Source of the DNA: BOG-931 sp963761525
Lineage (GTDB): Bacteria > Pseudomonadota > Alphaproteobacteria > Rhizobiales > Xanthobacteraceae
Length of the DNA: 64,000 bases
Assembly: GCA_963761525.1 (NCBI GenBank)
Contig: CAVXHG010000010.1
Location: 124,001 to 188,000, forward strand
Reading direction: 5' to 3'
In this document: in pieces, positions 18,302-27,719 of the stretch
How positions within the stretch are numbered: the stretch's first letter is position 1
Layout of the letters: the number at the start of each line of letters is the position of its first letter
Made by a program: the position numbers and the translations under genes
The notes under the pieces: generated by a model
What the model was told of the DNA's origin: nothing
The model's input: only the letters and a program-made list of their open reading frames with translations
Databases searched by the model: none

Positions 18302-19285
18302 TCAATCCAACTTAACGCCAGAAAATTTGATTACTTCCGCCCATTTTTCGGTGTCCTTGCGCAAGAACTCCGCGAACTCGGCGGGTGAACCGGGGAGTCC
18401 GGCGCCTCCGAGTTCGGCCAGCCGCGATTTCAACCCTTGATCCGCGAGGCCGTTATTCACTTCCTTATTGAGCAGCGCCACGATGTCAGCGGACGTTCCC
18501 TTCGGAGCGCAAATGCCACCCCATGCGCTGGCGTCGTATCCAGCCGCAAAATCACCAATTGGAGGAACGCCCGGCAGAACGTCCGAACGTGTAGCGGTCG
18601 TTACCGCTAGAGCACGGAGTTTGCCCGCCGCCACGTACTGTTGGGAAGATGCAATCACATCAAACATGACTTGCACTTGTCCTGCCATGAGATCAGCCAA
18701 TGCCGGCGATGTTCCCCGGTACGGCACGTGAAGAAGCTTGGTGCCGGTCAGGTACATAAACAGCTCGCCGCATAAATGCGACGTGCTGCCAATCCCCGCC
18801 GAAGCCATATTGATCTTTCCCGGATTGGCTTTGGCATACGCGATAAATTCCGCAACACTTCGGGCAGGCACTGCAGGATTCACTTCCATTATTAGGGGTA
18901 CGCTGAGGACACCGGCGACCGGAGCGAAGTCCTGGACAAAATTAAATTCGAGATGCTCGTAGAGAGTGGCGTTGATGGTATTTGAGTTGTTGACGAAAAG
19001 CAGCGTGTAACCGTCGGGCTCGGCTCTCGCGACGGCTTCGGCCGCGATGTTCCCGGTAGCACCGGCGCGGTTCTCGACAACGACTGGCTGATGGAGGTGA
19101 TCCGACAGCCATTGGCCGATAAGGCGCGAAAAGATATCGGAACCGCTGCCAGCGGCTTGTCCGACCAAAAATCGTATCGGCCGGGTCGGATAGTCCAGTG
19201 CAGATGCCGATCGTATCATCGCCGGCGCGCTGGCAACGCCAGCTGCCAAACGAAGGAATGCTCTTCGTTCGAATAGTCTCTTCAT
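18302..19285 (-). CDS. Bug-family (TTT) substrate-binding protein
   Basis: A 327-residue Bug receptor. MKRLFERRAFLRLAAGVASAPAMIRSASA is a signal with an arginine pair (ERRAFLRLA), so Tat or Sec export. Core segments are IRFLVGQAAGSGSDIFSRLIGQW, VENRAGATGNIAAEAVARAEPDGYTLLFVNN, HVPYRGTSPALADLMAGQVQVMFD and a C-terminal KVIKFSGVKLD-like end (read EVIKFSGVKLD). It heads the minus-strand run 19.3 to 7 kb and is divergent from the TRAP receptor gene at 19440. No TctAB partner. Ligand unknown. Confidence 0.9.
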   Translation of the reverse strand: MKRLFERRAFLRLAAGVASAPAMIRSASALDYPTRPIRFLVGQAAGSGSDIFSRLIGQWLSDHLHQPVVVENRAGATGNIAAEAVARAEPDGYTLLFVNNSNTINATLYEHLEFNFVQDFAPVAGVLSVPLIMEVNPAVPARSVAEFIAYAKANPGKINMASAGIGSTSHLCGELFMYLTGTKLLHVPYRGTSPALADLMAGQVQVMFDVIASSQQYVAAGKLRALAVTTATRSDVLPGVPPIGDFAAGYDASAWGGICAPKGTSADIVALLNKEVNNGLADQGLKSRLAELGGAGLPGSPAEFAEFLRKDTEKWAEVIKFSGVKLD

Positions 19286-19439
19286 CGCTACCAGTCCCTT
19301 TCGAATTCAGGCTTCACTGCTTTAAAGATTGCCGCTCACTCATGCGCTATGCAAGTTTCCCGCGCTGGACAGGGATTTCGGTAACGGCGAACATAGGAAA
19401 TGCCAGCGTCTTGTTTGAACGAACCGGGAGCGATTCATA

Positions 19440-20453
19440 ATGATCAGTTTGGCCAGGATACCCGTCGGTCTCTGCGGCGCCGTGTTTGCCGTAGTCACCC
19501 TTGTCAGCAGCGCTTGGGCTCAGGATCCCCAAGTCTTTTTGATGCGCTTGAGCACAGCGACCGTCAACGACGCGCAACATGAGTGGATGAAGCGGTTTGC
19601 GGTTGCCATCGAGCATAATACCGGCGGCCGGATCAAGGCGGAATTGTATCCGGGCAGCCAGCTTGGCAGCATTCCTCGACAAATCGAAGGCACCCAACTC
19701 GGTGCGATTCAGTGCTGGATTGGGCCGCCGGAATTTCTGGTCGGCGTTGACCGACGGTTTGAGATTCTGAGCGCACCTGGACTGTTCCAGGACGAGAAGC
19801 AAGCCTTCAAGGTTTTCGATGACGCTGATTTCAATAAAGCCTTCCTGGCGCTTGGCTCGGACAAAGGCCTTACCGGCGCAGCGCTTTTTTACACCGGACC
19901 GTCTTCCTACGATATGCGGGTTCCGGTGCGGCACATCGCTGACTTAAAAGACAAGAAAATAAGGGTCCTGGCATCGGAATTTCAGACCGAACCGCTGAAG
20001 CTTCTCGGTGCCACAGGTGTGCCGTTGTCTTTGGGGGACGTACTGCCGGCGTTACAACAGGGCGCGGTTGACGGCGCTTACGGCGCCGTTTCAGTTTTCA
20101 ACGCGCTGAAATATTTCGATGCCGCGAAATATATGCTCGAGACACGGCAAGCCTATTTTTACAGCGTCGCGATGTTGAGTAAAAAGTGGCTCGATAAATT
20201 GCCCCCTGACTTGCAAAGCCAAGTCCTGTTGACCAGCAAACAGGTCGCGAGCGAAGTCATACCGTGGACAGTCGACTTTCTCGATCAGCAACGGAAGGCT
20301 TGGGTCGCGAACGGTGGCGAGATGATCTATTTGCCGGATAGTGAATTCAAAGAACTGATGCAGAAAGCGAGACCGGTTGGTGACGATTTGGTCAAAGAAA
20401 GGCCTGACCTAAAGCCGCTCTGGAACCAGCTGGTGGCTATCGCCGACCACTAG
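19440..20453 (+). CDS. TRAP transporter substrate-binding protein (DctP family), orphan
   Basis: A 337-residue periplasmic receptor of the TRAP-T DctP family. The signal peptide MISLARIPVGLCGAVFAVVTLVSSAWAQ is cut near residue 28; the start is preceded by GGGAG. MRLSTATVNDAQHEWMKRFAVAIEHNTGGRIKAELYPGSQLG is the classical N-lobe, and FYTGPSSYDMRVPVRHIADLKDKKIRV contains the ligand-carboxylate arginine region. The DctQ and DctM membrane genes that normally adjoin are absent on both sides; the next gene is an SDR 389 bases away. A carboxylate ligand is usual for the family. Confidence 0.9.
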   Translation: MISLARIPVGLCGAVFAVVTLVSSAWAQDPQVFLMRLSTATVNDAQHEWMKRFAVAIEHNTGGRIKAELYPGSQLGSIPRQIEGTQLGAIQCWIGPPEFLVGVDRRFEILSAPGLFQDEKQAFKVFDDADFNKAFLALGSDKGLTGAALFYTGPSSYDMRVPVRHIADLKDKKIRVLASEFQTEPLKLLGATGVPLSLGDVLPALQQGAVDGAYGAVSVFNALKYFDAAKYMLETRQAYFYSVAMLSKKWLDKLPPDLQSQVLLTSKQVASEVIPWTVDFLDQQRKAWVANGGEMIYLPDSEFKELMQKARPVGDDLVKERPDLKPLWNQLVAIADH

Positions 20454-20465
20454 AGGTTTATCGTA

Positions 20466-20494
20466 GCTCCGACACGGAGCGGCGCGGCGGCGCC
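20466..20494 (+). terminator. Tandem GC-rich hairpins after the DctP gene
   Basis: Thirteen bases after the stop, GCTCCG and CGGAGC pair around an ACA loop (20466-20480). GGCGC and GCGCC then pair around GGCG (20481-20494). Position fits a terminator, but there is no T-run, so it would be a non-canonical or Rho-assisted one. Confidence 0.4.
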
Positions 20495-20842
20495 GTTGCC
20501 GCAGAATTCTAGCTAGGGCTGTATAACAAGCGATTATCGTTGTCATGAAAGCTTTTGCTTGCAGGCCTGCAAGCTGATGATACCGTCGATTTCTCATTGA
20601 AGCATAATCTTTTCGGAAAACAGGAAGTCTATTTTTCCGGATCATGCTCAAGAACTCCGGCGATCACCAACAAGAAGGTGACGCCTTCAAACTAGGGAGC
20701 AGAGCTGTCGTGCGTCGGATTCCGATAACAGCCGGACTATGCTCGATAGTGCCCATGTTTGGCGCACCTATTTTTCATCGCTTCCGCTATCGCTGAACAA
20801 TGACACGCGCCTCAGACGCGCTGTCTAACACGGAGTGCATCC
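20495..20842. other. Intergenic stretch without recognisable gene
   Basis: About 350 bases upstream of the SDR gene. It is AT-richer than its surroundings in the middle and has no convincing reading frame, RNA structure or repeat that I can see. The last bases contain GGAG, the ribosome site of the SDR gene, and the promoter of that gene presumably lies here. Confidence 0.5.
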
Positions 20843-21595
20843 ATGGCCGATCGGACAGGCGTTGTTCTGGTAACAGGAGCTTCCAGCGGCATCGGTCAGG
20901 CGTGCGTTACTCATTTTCTAAAGACTGGCTACGCAGTGTGTGGCGTTGATATCGCTTCGCGAAGCAAGGCCGCCCCTCCTCCGGCAGACGACAAGCGATA
21001 TTTTGAATACACCGCCGATATTTCGGATGCCGCGCAATGCCGCGCAGCGGTTGCAGCGGCCGTAGCGAATTTTGGCGCCCTCGACGGGCTTGCTCATCTG
21101 GCTGCGATCCATTCCATGAAGACCTGGAGCGAACTGGGTGCTTCCGATTTTGAAAAGATTTTGGCCGTTAACGTGACCGGCTCCTTTCTGATCTCTCAGG
21201 CCGCAGCTCAGCAGATGGCGAAGCAGGGGGGCGGCGCAATCGTGCTGACGACGTCCAGCGTTGTCAGCGTTGGTGGCCTAGGAGGCAACGGCCGGGGCGG
21301 CCCTGCTTACGCCACGTCGAAAGCTGCCATTATCGGCCTGATGCGTTCGCTCGCCCGCTCGCTGGCGCCGAGCAATATTCGAGTTAACGCGGTTGCTCCA
21401 GGTTCGATTTCGACACCGATGACCGCGCATTACAACAAAGAAGCGCTGGCCGGCGTCAGCGCACGTACGCTTGCGGGACGGATTGGAGAAGCGGAGGAGA
21501 TTGCCCGAACAATTGGTTTCCTGATGTCCAAGGACGCAAGCTACATCTTCGGCGAGATCGTCAACGTGAACGGCGGCGCCAGTTTCGGTTTGTAA
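20843..21595 (+). CDS. Short-chain dehydrogenase/reductase (SDR)
   Basis: A 250-residue classical SDR. TGASSGIGQ near residues 11-19 binds the dinucleotide and ADISDAAQCRAAV follows the second strand. NVTGSFLISQAAAQQ, the catalytic serine in TTSSVVSVGG near 138 and YATSK near 154-158 complete the active site. VNGGASFGL at the end is the usual FabG-like C-terminus. It stands alone on the plus strand, convergent with the amidase across a hairpin. Substrate unknown. Confidence 0.93.
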   Translation: MADRTGVVLVTGASSGIGQACVTHFLKTGYAVCGVDIASRSKAAPPPADDKRYFEYTADISDAAQCRAAVAAAVANFGALDGLAHLAAIHSMKTWSELGASDFEKILAVNVTGSFLISQAAAQQMAKQGGGAIVLTTSSVVSVGGLGGNGRGGPAYATSKAAIIGLMRSLARSLAPSNIRVNAVAPGSISTPMTAHYNKEALAGVSARTLAGRIGEAEEIARTIGFLMSKDASYIFGEIVNVNGGASFGL

Positions 21596-21616
21596 GTCTG
21601 GCCGCAACCGCGCTGT

Positions 21617-21638
21617 CGCCGATGCCTGCGCATCGGCG
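21617..21638. terminator. Strong bidirectional terminator-like hairpin
   Basis: A perfect 9-bp stem, CGCCGATGC and GCATCGGCG around a CTGC loop, lies between the stop codons of the convergent SDR and amidase genes. No long T-run follows on either strand. Confidence 0.6.
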
Positions 21639-21676
21639 TGATTGGCCTACACCAGGTTGGAACCGCAGCGCGCAAC

Positions 21677-23182
21677 TTACGGAGTGACAGTGGGCGGCCG
21701 CCGATGGTGGGTCGCCTGCTCATAGGCGTATGCAAGCTGTATCATCTTGGCGTCAGCGTAGGGCCGGCCAAGAAAGGTGATCCCCGCCGGCAGGCTGTCT
21801 CGCGTAAACCCGGCCGGCACGACGACCGATGGTACGAACATCAAGAAAGTATTGATGTGGGGCGCGCCCTTCTGATCGACAAAGGGCGGATTGACGCCGT
21901 CTTTGATTAAGGTCGGCTGATGCTCAACAGCTTTGTGAACGATAGCATCCAACCGATGATCTGCCATGACCTTGAGCATATTGGTCATTAACCGATCGCG
22001 CGCCTTGGCATAGGCCAGCTGCTGCTCCGATGAAGACACGGAGGTCCAGCGGCGATGAGCGCTGTGTACGGCTTTTTGAAACAGCGGCGAGGCCATGGCG
22101 GCAGCGCGGGTGGCGAACGGCGCCTGGCCGCCTTTGAAATAGAGTTCATACATAATGTCGTCGTCTTCGACGCTCCTCGCGCGCGTCGCGAGCAGGACTT
22201 TGAGGTCGGGGATCGCAACGGGATCGACCACCTCCGCTCCTGCCTTGCGCAGATCGGTCACTGCCCGATCGAATACTTCGCTGACCTTTTGGAAATCGTC
22301 AGTGTCAGGTTCAACGTGATAGCCCATGGGCTCGCGTAAGATTCCGAGACGCGCACCGTTGAGCGCCCCTTTGTCCAAAATCGCCGAATAGCTGGTCTCG
22401 GCTTGTCCAATGCCGTGAGCGGTGACGGGATCTTTCGGATCATAGCCGACCATGCTTTCGAGTAGCTTCGCTAGGTCGGTAACCGTTCTGGCCATAGGCC
22501 CAAGCGACCCATTTATCGTGGGCCAACCACCGAAGACGCCGGTCCGGCTCACAAGACCCACGGTTGGGCGCATGCCCGCAACGCCGTTCCAAATGGACGG
22601 CCTCCGGATTGAAGAGAAGCCCTCCTGGCCAATCGCGACAGTACAAAAGTTGGAGGAGACAGCCGCGCCAGAGCCCCCGGAAGAACCGCCCGCGGTGCGT
22701 TCAAGGTCGTAGACGTTACGAGTTGATCCGAACAAAGATCCATGCGTGTCGCCGCCGCCCAACTCACCCAGCGTCGTCTTGCCAATGAAAATCGCGCCGG
22801 CTGCCTTCAGCTTGGCCGCGACAAAACAGTCGCCATCCGGCATATAGTCCTTGAACATCACAGAGCCGAGTGTTGTCGGCATCCCTTTGATGTCGGCTTG
22901 ATCCTTCATAAGAACAGGAATGCCGTGCAGATGGCCGACGAACCCGGTCTTTTTGAATGCAGCGTCAAGCCGATCGGCCTCCTCAAGGGCGATCGGACTG
23001 AGCGAGATAACTGAGTTTATTGCTGGCCCTTTTTTATCGTAGGCCGCGATGCGATCCAGATACATCTGGATTAGTTGCCGGGCCGTCAGCGTGCCGGCCT
23101 TATAGGCTGCGTGAATATCTTCGATCGTCGCCTCGACGACGTTGAAGGCTTGCGCACTTGACGTCAGCATTTGGGCGTACAT
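21677..23182 (-). CDS. Amidase signature family hydrolase
   Basis: A 501-residue amidase. GIPVLMKDQADIKGMPTTLGS (about 87-107) gives the lysine, GGSSGGSGAAVSSN (about 165-178) the cis-serine and QEGFSSIRRPSIWNGVAGMRPTVG (about 187-210) the nucleophile; the triad is complete. The N-terminus EDIHAAYKAGTLTARQLIQMYLDRIAAYD is the form usual in peptide or aryl-acylamide amidases. Two close starts exist: ATG at 23182 and ATG at 23170, and the ribosome site (AAAGG) fits neither cleanly. A luciferase-like gene lies 49 bases upstream on the same strand, so the two probably form an operon. It differs clearly from the amidase at 13681. Confidence 0.9.
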   Translation of the reverse strand: MYAQMLTSSAQAFNVVEATIEDIHAAYKAGTLTARQLIQMYLDRIAAYDKKGPAINSVISLSPIALEEADRLDAAFKKTGFVGHLHGIPVLMKDQADIKGMPTTLGSVMFKDYMPDGDCFVAAKLKAAGAIFIGKTTLGELGGGDTHGSLFGSTRNVYDLERTAGGSSGGSGAAVSSNFCTVAIGQEGFSSIRRPSIWNGVAGMRPTVGLVSRTGVFGGWPTINGSLGPMARTVTDLAKLLESMVGYDPKDPVTAHGIGQAETSYSAILDKGALNGARLGILREPMGYHVEPDTDDFQKVSEVFDRAVTDLRKAGAEVVDPVAIPDLKVLLATRARSVEDDDIMYELYFKGGQAPFATRAAAMASPLFQKAVHSAHRRWTSVSSSEQQLAYAKARDRLMTNMLKVMADHRLDAIVHKAVEHQPTLIKDGVNPPFVDQKGAPHINTFLMFVPSVVVPAGFTRDSLPAGITFLGRPYADAKMIQLAYAYEQATHHRRPPTVTP

Positions 23183-23231
23183 CCTTTGGAAATGCGATAA
23201 GCGGGCGAGAGTCCGTCAACGGCGTTATCAG

Positions 23232-24353
23232 CTAGCGTACGCCTGCTATCGCAAGGTGGTGCGCGGGCTGCGCCTCAGCAAAGCGTGGGAGCACCTCGTT
23301 CGCAAACAGCTCTGCCGAAGTTTTGCAAATATGCCGGGTCTCGCCGGCCCACTCGCCAAGAAAGCGAAGATGAAGGTGGTTGATGCCCATCTCGGCTAGT
23401 TGCTCTACCTTTGCCGCGATCGTGTCGGGATTACCGGCTATTGTCGCCTTCATGTCCCCGCCTTTGGCATACGCGTCGGCCGTGGATTGCCCAGGCGTCG
23501 ATTTAATCACCGGCCCATCCATCTTGCCGTGCCGCTGAATATAGGCGCCGCGGATTGCCATCGTTTCAGCCCGGGCGACTTTTTCGCGTTCCAGCGCTTC
23601 TTCATCCGTGTCCGCCACCGTCACACCGATCCAATCGTAAGAACACCAATTTAAGCAATTGTCCTTCACTTCTTGCGAGTGACCGGCTTCCACGAGTGCA
23701 CGCCGGTAGAGCTGCATCTGTTGGCGCAAGTCGGCGCCGAGAACACCGACAAACACTGGCCAACCCTTTTGTGCCGCCTTGATCAGACCCGCCTCACGAG
23801 TCGCCACGCGAATGATCGTGGGATGTGGCCTGGAGTAAGGAGCTGGCATAACGCGTCGCTTGATCCGGCCGCTGTTGGATCCGACCGAGAAGGTGTATTC
23901 TGGATCTCCGTTTTTAAAACTCCACAGTTGCTCCATTACGTCGAGAGTCTCTTCGGCGAGGCGGCCCGAGGCGTGGAGTTCAGGGTCGATGCCAAGCCCA
24001 GTCGGCTCAGTGCCTTGCCAGCCGCTGCCGACGCCGAACAAAACTTTGCCTTTGGTCAGCTGATCAAGAAGGTTCATGCTCTCGACTAGACGCAGAGGAT
24101 GATAAAAAGGGATGGAGAGCACACCGAAGCCCATATAGCGGTCGCGCGGGATCAGCGGCGCTACGTAGGCGGCGAACTGCATCGGATTGCTGTGCCACGG
24201 ACCCCTGAAGTGGTGATCGGTAAACCACACATGGTAGCCAAGCTCCGCGAGCCAGATCGATTGCGCGACGGCCATCTCAATGATCCGGTTGTCATCGCTG
24301 GAATCGTCGTTGCCGGGCACAAACATGTTCATCGTCATCGCGGAGAACTGCAT
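23232..24353 (-). CDS. LLM-class flavin-dependent oxidoreductase
   Basis: A 373-residue luciferase-like protein. WLAELGYHVWFTDHHFRGPWHSNPMQFAAYVAPLIPRDR (about 35-73) and HPLRLVESMNLLDQLTKGKVLFGVGSGWQGTEPTGLGID (about 85-123) match the bacterial luciferase core. The C-terminal TIAAKVEQLAEMGINHLHLRFLGEWAG is usual too. It appears co-transcribed with the amidase at 21677 and is divergent from the GST gene over a 275-base intergenic region in which I see no other gene. Substrate unknown. Confidence 0.9.
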   Translation of the reverse strand: MQFSAMTMNMFVPGNDDSSDDNRIIEMAVAQSIWLAELGYHVWFTDHHFRGPWHSNPMQFAAYVAPLIPRDRYMGFGVLSIPFYHPLRLVESMNLLDQLTKGKVLFGVGSGWQGTEPTGLGIDPELHASGRLAEETLDVMEQLWSFKNGDPEYTFSVGSNSGRIKRRVMPAPYSRPHPTIIRVATREAGLIKAAQKGWPVFVGVLGADLRQQMQLYRRALVEAGHSQEVKDNCLNWCSYDWIGVTVADTDEEALEREKVARAETMAIRGAYIQRHGKMDGPVIKSTPGQSTADAYAKGGDMKATIAGNPDTIAAKVEQLAEMGINHLHLRFLGEWAGETRHICKTSAELFANEVLPRFAEAQPAHHLAIAGVR

Positions 24354-24628
24354 CGATTACCTCGTACCAATCTTTATTATCGTGCATTACATGATGGCCT
24401 CGAAGCCGCCAAGCGAAAGCCACTCTCGATTGATTTTTTTCTCGACGCTCTATCGGTTATTGGAGGTTGAATTCTCCGCTGAAACCACCGACGCGGCCGG
24501 GACGAGAATGCTGTTATCTTCAGACGGCGAGATCTGCATGATATAAAAATGCGAAGCAATTTCCGACAAACCATTGATTGCTCGCGCCATGCGATGCATC
24601 GTACCCGGGAACCGGAGCTTGAAGATGA

Positions 24629-25501
24629 ATGACTTCTGCTGCCTACGCACCGCCGAAAGTGTGGACCTGGAACAAGCCCAGCGGAGGACGTTTCGCCAGC
24701 ATCAATCGCCCCATTGCAGGGCCAACACACAATAAAGAACTGCCGGTCGGCCGACATCCATTGCAGCTTTACTCGCTGGCCACGCCGAACGGCCAGAAGG
24801 TGACAATAATGCTGGAGGAACTGCTCGCACTCGGGCACGGCGGCGCTGAATATGACGCTTGGCTTATCAAGATCGGCGATGGCGATCAGTTCGGTAGTGG
24901 TTTCGAGGCGATAAATCCGAACTCGAAAATCCCGGCGCTCGTAGACCGTAGCGGGCCGACGCCAATCCGAGTGTTCGAATCCGGCGCGATCCTTGTGTAT
25001 CTTGCCGAGAAATTCGGAGCCTTTTTACCGACGGACGCCAGTTTACGCGCGGAATGTATGTCCTGGCTGTTTTGGCAAATGGGCAGCGCGCCCTACGTTG
25101 GGGGCGGCTTCGGACACTTCTACGCCTACGCACCGGAAAAGATCGAGTATGCGATCGATCGTTTCACCATGGAAGCAAAGCGCCAGCTCGACGTACTTGA
25201 CCGTCGCTTAGCCCACAATGAGTACATTGCTGGCAAAAGCTATACGATTGCCGATATGGCGATCTTCCCTTGGTATGGCGGGCTGGCGAAGGGATGGCTC
25301 TATGGTGCCGCTGAGTTCCTGAGCGTCCAGGATTATAAAAACGTCCAACGCTGGGCCGACATGCTTCTCGATCGTGCGGCCGTGAAACGCGGACGCATGG
25401 TCAACCGCATCTCCGGAGATCCTTCAGCGCAATTGCATGAGCGCCACGACGCTGCAGATTTTGAAACGAAGACGCAGGACAAAATAGCGCCAGCGAGCTA
25501 A
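24629..25501 (+). CDS. Glutathione S-transferase family protein, YghU-like
   Basis: A 290-residue GST of the Nu/YghU type, close to the 288 residues of E. coli YghU. The long N-terminal extension PPKVWTWNKPSGGRFASINRPIAGPT, then HPLQLYSLATPNGQKVTIMLEELLALG as the thioredoxin-like entry, NPNSKIPALVDRSG for glutathione gamma-glutamyl contact and RVFESGAILVYLAEKFG are all diagnostic. The helical domain contains YTIADMAIFPWYGG. Members act as disulfide-bond reductases or peroxidases on glutathione adducts. Alone in its orientation, divergent from the luciferase-like gene. Confidence 0.92.
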   Translation: MTSAAYAPPKVWTWNKPSGGRFASINRPIAGPTHNKELPVGRHPLQLYSLATPNGQKVTIMLEELLALGHGGAEYDAWLIKIGDGDQFGSGFEAINPNSKIPALVDRSGPTPIRVFESGAILVYLAEKFGAFLPTDASLRAECMSWLFWQMGSAPYVGGGFGHFYAYAPEKIEYAIDRFTMEAKRQLDVLDRRLAHNEYIAGKSYTIADMAIFPWYGGLAKGWLYGAAEFLSVQDYKNVQRWADMLLDRAAVKRGRMVNRISGDPSAQLHERHDAADFETKTQDKIAPAS

Positions 25502-25652
25502 GCCTCGTCATTATGGAATTCGCAGGCGCGGCGGCGCTTCAAGAGTTCGGTCTACAATGATTGAGTGGATCGACCGTCCGAATGGATATCTTGGAGACAA
25601 TATCAAAAAATAGCGCGCAAGAGGCAGCGTTAGCTATGATGGCTGTTGAACA

Positions 25653-26516
25653 TCACACTACGCTTTTGTGACGGGAAATACAGGTGGACACGACTTCATC
25701 TATCGGCCTCTCCCACCAATCGTTGGAGAAGATCTCGATCTCCGAATAGCCGGAAAAGCCCTCTGCCTCTACTGCGGCTCGGATCTTCGGAATATCGATG
25801 ACGCCGTCACCCATCATACCGCGGTCGTTGAGGATATCCTTGGTCGGCACCATCCAATCGCAGACATGGAAGGCGAGCAGCCGCTCCCTTCCGGCGCGGC
25901 GGATTTGCGCCATCAGCGCCGGATCCCACCAGGTATGATAAACGTCGATCGCGACACCAAGCTTTCCCGACTTGCCGGAATCGAGCCGGTCACAAATGTC
26001 GAGAGCTTGCTCCGTGGTGTTGACGCAGGCGCGGTCCGCCGCATAGGCCGGATGGAGCGGCTCTATGGCGAGCGGCATGCCGATGCTCTTCGCATAATCA
26101 TACAGCTCTGCAATGCCGTCTTCGACTTGGGCACGCGCCGCTGCGATGTCCTTCGACGAGGCGCTGCCGGGCCTCGAATATTGCGGCAGGCCTCCAACCA
26201 CCAGCACAATACACGGCGCATTCAGGGCCTTGGCCTCATCCAGCGCGCGGCGATTATCGTCGCGCATCGTGGCGCGATGCGCCGTGTCCGCAGGAAACAT
26301 TCCGCCGCGACAGTAACCGGACAATTCGAGGTTAGCGTCACGCACCAGCCGTACCGCGCGATCAAGACCGATGTCAGCCACTTGATCACGCCAGGGATCG
26401 ATCGCCCGGATGCCGGCGCGAGCGCACGCCTCGATGATGACGGAAAGATCGCCCTGCCGCCTCACCGTGGCCGTGTTGAGCGACAGCCAGCGATGGTCTT
26501 TGGAAAAATCGCGCAT
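25653..26516 (-). CDS. Sugar phosphate isomerase/epimerase-like TIM-barrel protein
   Basis: A 287-residue AP-endonuclease-2/xylose-isomerase-like TIM barrel. SLNTATVRRQGDLSVIIEACARAGIRAIDPWRD is the first strand-helix unit. LAIEPLHP (about 152-159) and the later GVAIDVYHTWWDP, FHVCDWMVPT and YSEIEIFSNDWW provide the Glu, Asp and His expected to hold a metal. The ATG at 26516 overlaps the upstream stop as TGATG, so it is translated with the DUF993 gene. It is the last gene of a minus-strand operon with a Gfo/Idh/MocA dehydrogenase, a trio often seen in sugar or cyclitol catabolism. Substrate unknown. Confidence 0.88.
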   Translation of the reverse strand: MRDFSKDHRWLSLNTATVRRQGDLSVIIEACARAGIRAIDPWRDQVADIGLDRAVRLVRDANLELSGYCRGGMFPADTAHRATMRDDNRRALDEAKALNAPCIVLVVGGLPQYSRPGSASSKDIAAARAQVEDGIAELYDYAKSIGMPLAIEPLHPAYAADRACVNTTEQALDICDRLDSGKSGKLGVAIDVYHTWWDPALMAQIRRAGRERLLAFHVCDWMVPTKDILNDRGMMGDGVIDIPKIRAAVEAEGFSGYSEIEIFSNDWWERPIDEVVSTCISRHKSVV

Positions 26517-27707
26517 CACGCATCGATTCCGCGCACAGCCAGCACCGCCTTCATCCGCGCCGTGGCGCGATCGGGGTCAGCCAACAGGCCCGCTTGATCG
26601 GCGAAACGGAAAATCTCGGCGAGATGCACAGTCGAGCGACCGCTCTCCTGACCGCCGATCATCGTAAAATGATCCTGATGACCGTTGAGGTAGGCCATAA
26701 AAACCACGCCGGTCTTGTAGAAACGCGTCGGTGTCTTGAAGATATGGCGCGACAGCGGCACCGTCGGTCCCAGCACATCGTGAAATGTCTTCAGGTCGCC
26801 AACGGCAAGTTGGGACACCGCATAGGATGCGGCCGGCGCGATGGCGTCGAAGATGCCAAGCAATGCGTGGGAAAAACCTTGTTCGTCGCCAGCAATCAGT
26901 TCAGCGTAATTGAAGTCATCGCCGGTATACATCTTTACCGATGGATCGAGCCGCCGGCGCATGTTGATCTCGTACCCCTTGTCGAGCAGCGAAATCTTGA
27001 CGCCGTCAACCTTTTTCGCGTGGGCATTGATGATGTCGACAGCGGTATCCATCGCAGAAGTGACATCTTTCGTACCCCAATAGCCGGTGAGCGCCGGGTC
27101 AAACATGTCGCCGAGCCAGTGAATGATCACGGGCTCGCGGACCTGTGACAGGATTCGGTCATAGACCTTTTCGTAGTCGGTAGCGTTGCGGCCGATCCGC
27201 GCCAGGGCGCGCGACGCCATCAGGATGATACGGCCTCCCGCTGCCTCCACCGCAGCGACCTGCACCTCATAGGCGTGGATCACGTCATCCAGCGAGTTCG
27301 GCATCTTCCGGCGCCAGATGGTCGGTGCCGGCACCTGAGGCGATCAATGCGCCGCGCGATTTTGCTGCCGCGACTGAGCGCTTGATCAGCTCCAGCGATG
27401 TCGGCCAATCAAGGCCCATGCCGCGCTGGGCGGTGTCCATCGCCTCGGCGACGCCGAGACCGAGATCCCAGATGTGTTCGCGGAAGGCAATGGTGCGGTC
27501 CCAGTCGATCGCCGCGGTCAGCCAAGGATCGACGTCGGCGCGCGGATCGGCGACGACGTGAGCGGCCGAATAAACCACGCGATTGAGCGTGCCATCGAGA
27601 CGCGACGGAAAAGCGCGCGGTGCTGCTGGGCGATATGTCTCAAGCGAGCCGTCGGCGCGGGGAAGCCTTAGCGAGAGACCTGACTGCGCATTGGTGTGTC
27701 TGTTCAT
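26516..27707 (-). pseudogene. DUF993 (dihydrodipicolinate-synthase-like) protein, broken by a frameshift
   Basis: The two parts join into one protein of about 395 residues. Part one (27707 to about 27300) starts MNRHTNAQSGLSLRLPRADG and runs to ASGAGTDHLAPED before a stop at 27285. Part two continues in the next frame with NSLDDVIHAYEVQVAAVEAAGGRIILMASRALARIG to the stop at 26516. The change of frame lies near 27295-27311, within codons for APEDAEL/NSLDD. The DUF993 family is an aldolase-class TIM barrel found with MocA-type dehydrogenases and isomerases. KISLLDKGYEINMRRRL contains a candidate Schiff-base lysine. It sits 12 bases after the Gfo/Idh gene stop. The single indel with flawless flanks could be an assembly error. 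Confidence 0.82.
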
Positions 27708-27719
27708 GTTGGCTTCGCA

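Noticed and set aside
25668..26597. A 309-codon open frame on the plus strand
   Set aside because: Antisense shadow of the isomerase-like gene, which has clear TIM-barrel motifs.
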